NCBI RefSeq assembly: GCF_036884845.1
Contig: NZ_CP145732.1
Coordinates: 6,418,501 to 6,482,500, forward strand
Length of the DNA: 64,000 nucleotides
Direction: 5' to 3'
From: Pseudomonas sp. MAG733B
GTDB lineage: Bacteria; Pseudomonadota; Gammaproteobacteria; Pseudomonadales; Pseudomonadaceae
The notes under the pieces were generated by a model. It made no database searches. It saw only the letters and a list, made by a program, of their open reading frames with translations, and had not been told where the DNA came from. Position 1 is the first letter of the stretch. Each line of letters opens with the position of its first letter. Made by a program: the position numbers and the translations under genes. This document shows, piece by piece, positions 58,199 through 64,000 of this stretch.

Positions 58199-59886
58199 TG
58201 CCAGTGACCGTCCGGCTCGCTGCCTTCCGGCAGGGTCAGGGCGTATTTGCCGTAGCCGCCGAGCTTGCGAAGTTTCGGAATCAGGTAGGTTTGCGCGGCG
58301 TTGTAGAACACCGGTTCCATGTCTTGCGGCAGGCTGTCGAGGGTTTCCTGCTGCATCAGTTGCGCCATGGAGTCCGGGCCGAAATAGACCGGCATCAGCA
58401 GGTCTTTGGGCACTACGTCAGCCATCGGCGGGAAGCGTTTGTCGAGGGTGCCGAGGGCCTTGTCCACCAGTTTGTCGTCGAGGGAAAACAGCAACGTCGA
58501 ACCGTGCCGCGCCAGGCTCACGCGCATGAACGCCTTGCCGCTGATCGCGTCCGGATTTTCGGCATCCTTGGCGGCGTAGGGACCGAAGTTGGAGCTGACC
58601 TGGCGCTGCCACTGATGGCTCTGGCCTTCCTGTTTCTCGACCACCGGGAACGCGTGTTCATCGACCTTGCTTTCATAAGCGCCAACCATCGAGCCGAATA
58701 GCTTGCCCAGATCGCCATCGAGTTTGGCGCTGTCTTCGTCCTTGAGGCTCGCCACCAGCAGCGGCGTGTAGAGGCGCGAATCTGCGTACCAGCACAGCCC
58801 TGCCGTGCCGGCCATGTGTTCGGTCAATGCCTGGGCGACGCTGTCTTCGGCACCGAGCTTTACCAGCAATGGCTTCTGCTGTTCGGCGGCCAACGGCAGG
58901 GCCACGCAAGCGCTCGCGCCCATGGGCATGGCTTGCCAGACCGGTTTGAAGTCGAAGTCTGGCTGATTTTCCAGCTCATCCATGGCGAGGAAGCTGTGCC
59001 AGCCCTTGTCGTCCATGTCGAAACGCAGGCCGGCGAAGTTCGGGATGAAACGCTGGTAACCCATGGCCAGCACACTGGAATTGACCGACAGGCGCTGCTT
59101 CACCTCGGGCGCACGGGGTGGCAGGCCGAAGGCTTCGGGGAACAGTTTGTCGCCGTTGAGCAGTGCGGCGATGGCTTGGGTCGAAACGCTACCCGACTCT
59201 TGCGTCGCCCCGCTTTGCGGATCGTAAAGTTTGGTCGGATTGGACAGCACCACCAGTTTGTCGCCATGGGAGGCGAACACCAGCGCCTTGCTGGCATTGT
59301 AGGTGAGCTGATAAAGCGCAACGTCATCGGCGCCGACTTTCACGTCAGCGATTTTGCTCAGCTGCGAATCATCCAGCGCGACCTTCGCCAACGGCTCCAG
59401 CACCTTGGCCAACCCGCCACGATCCATCACCAGCAGGAAATCCTTGAGCCGGCCATCCGCGCCGCGCCATAACGCCACGTCCGCCGGTTGATCGAACAAC
59501 TGCTCAATCAGCGTGTCCTGCAACTTCAGGTCATGTTCGTAGATGATCCGCCGCAGGCTGCCGATCAGGCCGAGGCGATCGGAGTGGGTTTCGTAATAGA
59601 AGACGAAATCTTCGGTCAGGGTTTCCTTGAGGAACGGCACCGCCAGCAAGTCCTTGGGCAATTGGCTCAAGGAATGGGTTTCGAGCAAACCATCGGGGCG
59701 GCTCATGCCGAGCTTTTCCGCCGCCAGTTGCGGTGCCGGGGCCGGGCTTTTTTTCATCAGCCAGCCCATGCCGGCGGCCACGCCCACGACCAGACACAGC
59801 CCAACCACAATGGCCGGCCAACGGCGGGACGGTTTCGGTGTTTCCCCGCCTGGGGCCGTCGGCGGTAAAGCAGTGTTATTGCTCAT
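58168..59886 (-). CDS. yfaA: YfaA-like DUF2138 membrane-anchored protein
   Basis: A 572-residue protein with a single N-terminal membrane segment (about residues 24-44, [19 protein letters not shown]) and a long periplasmic part; no catalytic motif recognised. The N-terminus before the membrane segment is Pro/Thr-rich. Same position as yfaA in the E. coli cluster. It may act as anchor or inhibitor in the complex, but this is speculation. Confidence 0.82.
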   Translation of the reverse strand: MSNNTALPPTAPGGETPKPSRRWPAIVVGLCLVVGVAAGMGWLMKKSPAPAPQLAAEKLGMSRPDGLLETHSLSQLPKDLLAVPFLKETLTEDFVFYYETHSDRLGLIGSLRRIIYEHDLKLQDTLIEQLFDQPADVALWRGADGRLKDFLLVMDRGGLAKVLEPLAKVALDDSQLSKIADVKVGADDVALYQLTYNASKALVFASHGDKLVVLSNPTKLYDPQSGATQESGSVSTQAIAALLNGDKLFPEAFGLPPRAPEVKQRLSVNSSVLAMGYQRFIPNFAGLRFDMDDKGWHSFLAMDELENQPDFDFKPVWQAMPMGASACVALPLAAEQQKPLLVKLGAEDSVAQALTEHMAGTAGLCWYADSRLYTPLLVASLKDEDSAKLDGDLGKLFGSMVGAYESKVDEHAFPVVEKQEGQSHQWQRQVSSNFGPYAAKDAENPDAISGKAFMRVSLARHGSTLLFSLDDKLVDKALGTLDKRFPPMADVVPKDLLMPVYFGPDSMAQLMQQETLDSLPQDMEPVFYNAAQTYLIPKLRKLGGYGKYALTLPEGSEPDGHWQWLPLEWKAL

Positions 59887-59921
59887 TTCACAAAACCCAA
59901 TTCATCCGTGGTGCGGGATGC

Positions 59922-60710
59922 TCAATAGTTGAAAGTCTTGACCAGCAGCAGGTCGCCGATCGCGCGCAGGGGCACGATGAAGGTCTCGCGTTTTTCGTCG
60001 ACGGTGTTTTCGTTGAGCACCAGGTTGATCTGCGAGGTGATCACCTCGTTCTGGTTGCCGGCCTCATCGAAGTTATAGCCGCCGCTGCCGAAGTTGCCCC
60101 AATAGTTCACGTAAACCAGATAGGTGCCATGCAGCGGCGCGGTCATGGTGAACATTTCCGGGCCGGGGCCGTCGACGCCATCCGGGTCGAGGCCGCCGCC
60201 GTTGGTCAATGCCGAGTGAGCCCAGAAGGCATGTTGGCCGTCAGGCGTGATGATGTGCAGATCGAGTTCAGCCTTTGGATCATCCCAGCCCAACACCACG
60301 CGAATCCGCGCGGGCGTGCGCAGGTTGTTGGCTTCATAGAATTGAACACGCTTGAGCGACTGCCCTTCGGCCCTGCGCACTTCAACGCTATTGGAACCGG
60401 CGCCGAACGCGTACGGCCGGGCGAAACGACCCTGATCGTCGGTGTAGAGATTCAAGGGATTGCCATTGACCGCCAGCGTGTGAGGACCGCGCTGCGTGCC
60501 GATGGCCTTGAGCTGGCCTTCGATCATCGTCCGATTGCGTTGCACGCCGCGGTCGATGGGTGGCGTGGGATAAGCGATCTGCGGGTTTTCCGTGCGGTCC
60601 AGCAAACCGTTAAAGCGCCAGCCACCCACCGGTTCCGACAACTCGGCACTCGGCGCGGCCAGAGCGGGTGCACAGACCAGCCCAATCAGCAGCAAAAGAA
60701 ATGAACGCAT
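59922..60710 (-). CDS. yfaP: YfaP-like DUF2135 secreted protein (proximal copy)
   Basis: A 262-residue protein with signal peptide (MRSFLLLLIGLVCAPALA) and a DUF2135 domain: IRVVLGWDDPKAELDLHIIT (in part), HAFWAHSAL, and GTYLVYVNYWGNFGSGGYN. First gene of the cluster. ATG 60710 is preferred over 60731 because the signal peptide begins there. Homologous to the distal copy (50544-51353): both show GGWR near the start, SNSVEVR and LDLHxITPDG, so an old duplication now flanks the operon. Confidence 0.85.
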   Translation of the reverse strand: MRSFLLLLIGLVCAPALAAPSAELSEPVGGWRFNGLLDRTENPQIAYPTPPIDRGVQRNRTMIEGQLKAIGTQRGPHTLAVNGNPLNLYTDDQGRFARPYAFGAGSNSVEVRRAEGQSLKRVQFYEANNLRTPARIRVVLGWDDPKAELDLHIITPDGQHAFWAHSALTNGGGLDPDGVDGPGPEMFTMTAPLHGTYLVYVNYWGNFGSGGYNFDEAGNQNEVITSQINLVLNENTVDEKRETFIVPLRAIGDLLLVKTFNY

Positions 60711-60901
60711 GTGACGCCTCCTGCCATGCATGACGAAACCTTGCGCCTGATCCTCGGCGCATTACAGATGTGCAGCCTGCGTTTCGTCTGAAAGACCCGT
60801 GACGGTTGGGTCGTCGATGGCGCGAAGGGTAGCCATTGGGGCGTTTTTTAACAATCGGATGCGTTCTGATTTGCGGTGGGAGTCACGATGGCGGCTGGAC
60901 G

Positions 60902-60965
60902 ATGAGCCGAATAGCCGTCATATTCGGCTCATTAAGTGAGCCGAATAAATCGCCTAATCGGCTCA
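60902..60965. promoter_or_regulatory. operator array of two inverted repeats upstream of the Fic gene
   Basis: Four copies of an 11-base half-site in alternating orientation: TGAGCCGAATA at 60903-60913 and 60937-60947, and its complement TATTCGGCTCA at 60921-60931, with a one-mismatch copy TAATCGGCTCA at 60955-60965. Both pairs have 7-base spacers. It lies 23-85 bases before ATG 60988. Presumed binding site of the winged-helix C-terminus of the Fic protein or of another repressor. Confidence 0.75.
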
Positions 60966-60987
60966 CTCACCCTGGAGCAGCGAATTC

Positions 60988-62133
60988 ATGGCACCTCACT
61001 GGATCTGGCAACAGCCAGATTGGCCCAACTTCCACTGGCAGGCAGAGCGCCTGACGCCGCTTCTGCGCGAGTGCGTTCAGGCGCAAGGTCGATTGATGGG
61101 AATGGCCAGCTCTGTAGGCAGTTCACTCAGTGCCCAGAGCGAGCTGGATGCATTGCTGCAAAACATCGTCACCTCGTCCGCGATAGAAGGCGAACAGCTG
61201 AATGTCGGTTCGGTTCGCTCTTCCTTGGCGCGACGATTGGGGTTGGAGCTCAATGAAGGTGACAAGGTCAGCAAACGCAGTGAGGGGCGGGCGCAACTCA
61301 TGCTCGACGCCACTCAGCGTTTCGCCGAACCTCTGACCCTTGATCGATTGCTGGACTGGCATGAATGGCTATTCCCTGAGCAGGATTCCGATCTCGCTGC
61401 CCGCAGTATCCGTGTCAGCGCATTGCGCGGGGAAGAGTCGATGCAAGTGGTCTCGGGCCGTCTCGACAGACCGACCGTGCACTTCGAAGCGCCAACTCGT
61501 CAGGGCCTTGAGCGACAACTCGATACCTTTCTCACATGGTTCGAGAGCAGCCGGAATCAGGCAGGACTTGATCCCCTGCTACGCGCGGGTGTCGCGCATT
61601 TCTGGTTCGTTACGCTGCACCCCTTCGATGATGGCAACGGACGCCTGACGCGCACCATCACCGATCTTGCATTTGCTCAGGGCGAGGCTCAGGCGATTCG
61701 CTTTTACGCCATGTCCGCGAGCATCCTCGACGATCGGTCGGGCTATTACCGCGTGCTCGAAAGCAGCCAGAAAGCCACTCTGGACATCACGCAATGGCTG
61801 GATTGGTTTCTGCAAACCTTGCTGCGCAGCCTGCAGCAGGCGATGGCACGGATCGAATTCGTACTGGCTAAAGCAAGACTCTGGCAAGCGCACCGGGAAA
61901 CCGGACTATCGACAGAGCAGACCAAGGTACTGAATCGTTTGCTGGATGGCGGGGAGCGTGGATTTGAGCTCGGTATCAGCGCGGCGCAGTATCAGGCTGT
62001 GGCGAAGGTGTCCAAAGCCACAGCGACTCGTCATCTCGCTGAACTGCTGGAAAAAGGCTGCGTGAAACGACTGCCAGGTGGTGGGCGCAGTACCCGGTAT
62101 CAGATTAATTATCCCGATAACTCGCCACTGTAG
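60988..62133 (+). CDS. Fic-family protein (class II, inhibitory helix N-terminal) with C-terminal winged helix
   Basis: A 381-residue protein. N-terminal DUF4172-like region, then the autoinhibitory motif (S/T)xxxE(G/N) at Ser63-Glu67-Gly68 (SSAIEGEQ), the Fic motif HPFDDGNGRLTR at 211-222 with catalytic His211, and a C-terminal winged-helix region (about 310-381, TEQTKVLNRLL... KATATRHLAELLEKGCVKRL in part). Fic enzymes transfer AMP to hydroxyl side chains. The winged helix and the upstream operator array suggest autoregulation. The stop codon TAG lies in a REP arm. Confidence 0.9.
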   Translation: MAPHWIWQQPDWPNFHWQAERLTPLLRECVQAQGRLMGMASSVGSSLSAQSELDALLQNIVTSSAIEGEQLNVGSVRSSLARRLGLELNEGDKVSKRSEGRAQLMLDATQRFAEPLTLDRLLDWHEWLFPEQDSDLAARSIRVSALRGEESMQVVSGRLDRPTVHFEAPTRQGLERQLDTFLTWFESSRNQAGLDPLLRAGVAHFWFVTLHPFDDGNGRLTRTITDLAFAQGEAQAIRFYAMSASILDDRSGYYRVLESSQKATLDITQWLDWFLQTLLRSLQQAMARIEFVLAKARLWQAHRETGLSTEQTKVLNRLLDGGERGFELGISAAQYQAVAKVSKATATRHLAELLEKGCVKRLPGGGRSTRYQINYPDNSPL

Positions 62134-62214
62134 GCGCTGCCGAAGGCTGCGATCCTTTGATCTGCTTCCTTGAAACAAAGATCAAAAGATCGCAGCCTTC
62201 GGCAGCTCCTACAG
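62129..62214. repeat. REP-like inverted repeat pair (family A)
   Basis: Arms 62129-62163 (CTGTAGGCGCTGCCGAAGGC...) and 62179-62214 (...GCCTTCGGCAGCTCCTACAG). The left arm contributes the stop codon of the Fic gene. Confidence 0.87.
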
Positions 62215-62298
62215 GAGTGTGCGTCGCCGGTGAGTTTGCCCATAAACCCCCTATCTGCTAGTGTCGCGCCGGTTTAACGTCAACCGGAAATCGCCGCC

Positions 62299-62541
62299 AT
62301 GGCCCGCAAAAAAGCTGCACTGGATTTCGAACAGTCCCTCGCCGACCTGCAAACACTGGTCGAGCGTCTGGAGAACGGTGAATTGTCGCTGGAAGACTCG
62401 CTGACCGCTTTCGAGCAGGGCATCGGCCTGACCCGCGATTGCCAGGCGGCGCTGGCCCAGGCCGAGCAAAAGGTTCAGGTGCTGCTCGAGCGTGATGGCG
62501 AGTTGGCCGAGGAACCCTTCGACGCGGACCAGCCAGAATGA
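62299..62541 (+). CDS. xseB: exodeoxyribonuclease VII small subunit
   Basis: An 80-residue XseB with the family pattern [20 protein letters not shown] (in part) and [14 protein letters not shown]. It partners XseA in single-strand exonuclease activity. ATG 62299; the end overlaps ispA by 4 bases (ATGA), as in most gammaproteobacteria. Confidence 0.95.
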   Translation: MARKKAALDFEQSLADLQTLVERLENGELSLEDSLTAFEQGIGLTRDCQAALAQAEQKVQVLLERDGELAEEPFDADQPE

Positions 62542-63425
62542 TTGCAGCGTATTCGGCGACCAGCCAGGCCCGGGTCAACGCGGCCCTGGACACCTTGTTC
62601 ACCGCACCGAGCCCCGAGCTGGCGCGCCTGTACGAAGCCATGCGCTACAGCGTGATGAACGGCGGCAAGCGCGTGCGTCCATTGCTGGCCTACGCCGCGT
62701 GCGAAGCGCTGGGTGGCAAGGCCGAACAAGCCAACGGCGCGGCCTGTGCGGTGGAGTTGATCCACGCTTACTCGCTGGTGCACGACGATTTGCCGGCCAT
62801 GGACGATGACGACCTGCGTCGCGGCCAGCCGACCACCCACAAGAAATTCGATGAAGCCTGCGCGATCCTCGCCGGCGACGGTTTGCAGAGCCTGGCGTTC
62901 AGCGCCCTGCTCGACCCGCGCCTGAGCAATGCAGACGCGGAGATTCGCCTGCAAATGGTCAGCGCATTGGCGCAGGCCGCAGGCCCGGCGGGCATGGTCG
63001 GCGGTCAAGCCATCGACCTCGGCTCGGTCGGTCTGAAACTCGATCAGAAAGCCCTCGAATACATGCACCGGCACAAGACCGGTGCGTTGATCGAAGTCAG
63101 CGTCAAGCTCGGCGCCCTGGGCAGCGGCCGTGCCGAAAAAGATGAACTGAAATCCCTGCAGACTTATGCACAGGCCATCGGGCTGGCGTTTCAGGTCCAG
63201 GACGACATTCTCGACGTTGAAAGCGATACCGAAACCCTTGGCAAACGCCAGGGCGCCGACATTGCCCGCGACAAGCCAACCTACCCGGCGCTGCTCGGCC
63301 TCGACGCGGCCAAGGCCTATGCGCTGGAGCTGCGCGATCTGGCCCTGCACGCGCTGCGACCGTTTGACGCGGCCGCCGAGCCTTTGCGCGATCTGGCCCG
63401 GTATATCGTCGAGCGCCGCAGCTGA
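62538..63425 (+). CDS. ispA: farnesyl diphosphate synthase (polyprenyl synthetase family)
   Basis: A 295-residue prenyltransferase. First Asp-rich motif [14 protein letters not shown], second DDILDVESD, and GGKRVRPLL near the N-terminus. It makes geranyl and farnesyl diphosphate. The xseB-ispA-dxs order is standard. Start ATG 62538. Confidence 0.96.
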   Translation: MIAAYSATSQARVNAALDTLFTAPSPELARLYEAMRYSVMNGGKRVRPLLAYAACEALGGKAEQANGAACAVELIHAYSLVHDDLPAMDDDDLRRGQPTTHKKFDEACAILAGDGLQSLAFSALLDPRLSNADAEIRLQMVSALAQAAGPAGMVGGQAIDLGSVGLKLDQKALEYMHRHKTGALIEVSVKLGALGSGRAEKDELKSLQTYAQAIGLAFQVQDDILDVESDTETLGKRQGADIARDKPTYPALLGLDAAKAYALELRDLALHALRPFDAAAEPLRDLARYIVERRS

Positions 63426-63516
63426 AGGCGTATCCGCCAAAAAAGACCAACGCGTGGGCACGGGCCGATGCATCAGGTAAACTGCCGCATCTTTTATACC
63501 TATAACGATTCGCCTG

Positions 63517-64000
63517 ATGCCCACGACGTTTCATGAGATTCCCCGCAAGCGCCCAACCACGCCCCTGCTCGACCGCGCGAATACGCCGGACGGCCTGCGC
63601 CGGTTAGGCGAAGCCGAGCTGGAAACCCTGGCCGATGAGTTGCGCCTGGAATTGCTCTACACGGTCGGCCAGACCGGTGGGCATTTCGGTGCCGGCCTGG
63701 GCGTGATCGAGCTGACCATCGCGTTGCATTACGTTTTCGACACCCCGGACGACCGGCTGGTGTGGGACGTGGGTCATCAGGCTTATCCGCACAAGATCCT
63801 CACCGGTCGACGCGAGCGCATGGGCACCCTGCGCCAGAAGGACGGCATTGCCGCTTTCCCGCGTCGCTCCGAGAGCGAGTACGACACCTTTGGCGTCGGC
63901 CACTCCAGCACCTCGATCAGTGCAGCGCTGGGCATGGCGATTGCCGCCCGCCTGCAAAACAGTGATCGCAAGGCCATCGCCGTGATCGGCGACGGTGCCC
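63517..64000 (+). CDS. dxs: 1-deoxy-D-xylulose-5-phosphate synthase, N-terminal part (3' truncated by window edge)
   Basis: The first 161 codons of Dxs run off the right edge. Visible: [20 protein letters not shown] (in part), [37 protein letters not shown] and [16 protein letters not shown]; these are the thiamine-diphosphate-binding family signatures, and the window ends in VIGDGA. Dxs starts the MEP pathway to IPP, feeding IspA just upstream. ATG 63517; a TATAAC at 63501-63506 precedes it but is too close to be its promoter. Confidence 0.96.
   Translation, partial: MPTTFHEIPRKRPTTPLLDRANTPDGLRRLGEAELETLADELRLELLYTVGQTGGHFGAGLGVIELTIALHYVFDTPDDRLVWDVGHQAYPHKILTGRRERMGTLRQKDGIAAFPRRSESEYDTFGVGHSSTSISAALGMAIAARLQNSDRKAIAVIGDGA

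Overview
The window is chromosomal DNA from a gammaproteobacterium of the genus Pseudomonas, most likely the P. fluorescens group. This rests on the high-GC codon use, the conserved order phoH-ybeY-corC-lnt / leuS-lptE-holA-arfA and proA-nadD-rsfS-rlmH-mrdA-rodA-mltB-rlpA-dacA-ybeD-lipB-lipA, and three families of paired, inverted intergenic repeats (REP-like) typical of that group. I saw no rRNA, tRNA or CRISPR array. Coding density is high; only two gene-free gaps exceed 300 bases (36440-36829 and 46322-47092).

Layout. 1-12.2 kb (+ strand mostly): end of miaB, phoH, ybeY, corC, lnt, then leuS, lptE, holA, the ribosome-rescue gene arfA with a terminator-like hairpin inside its reading frame, and a lytic transglycosylase. 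12.3-24.9 kb (- strand): ldcA, then lipoate synthesis and a long cell-wall/elongation cluster (lipA, lipB, ybeD, dacA, rlpA, mltB, rodA, mrdA) followed by rlmH, rsfS, nadD and proA. 25-32 kb: mpg, a DedA-PAP2 fusion, a Lon-N protein, an lrgAB/cidAB-type pair, a MaoC protein, a MORN-repeat lipoprotein fused to a C13 (caspase-like) peptidase, and an NAD(P)-binding protein. 32-34.3 kb (-): YceK-like lipoprotein, ubiX, mpl. 34.5-42.4 kb: a complete ethanolamine module with a sigma-54 activator, an ExaC-type aldehyde dehydrogenase, an ethanolamine permease and eutBC; good sigma-54 promoters precede both the dehydrogenase and the permease. 42.5-45.4 kb: GNAT, DedA, MtfA-type peptidase and ppa.

45.4-50.5 kb is an accessory island: an S24 repressor-like gene, an apparently non-coding transcription unit, a frameshifted phage-associated small gene, an Mrr-type restriction endonuclease, and a tightly coupled operon of two different DarT-like ADP-ribosyltransferases followed by one DarG macrodomain antitoxin. 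This tandem-DarT arrangement is the best candidate here for an under-described defence system.

50.5-60.7 kb (-) is a yfaPAT-S-Q-P-type alpha-2-macroglobulin cluster, here with a DUF2135 gene at both ends. Two of its proteins carry motifs I read as peptidoglycan-enzyme-like (SpoIID-like and SxxK in YfaQ, NlpC/P60-like in YfaT). 60.9-64 kb: a Fic AMPylase-type gene behind a four-half-site operator array, then xseB, ispA and the start of dxs.
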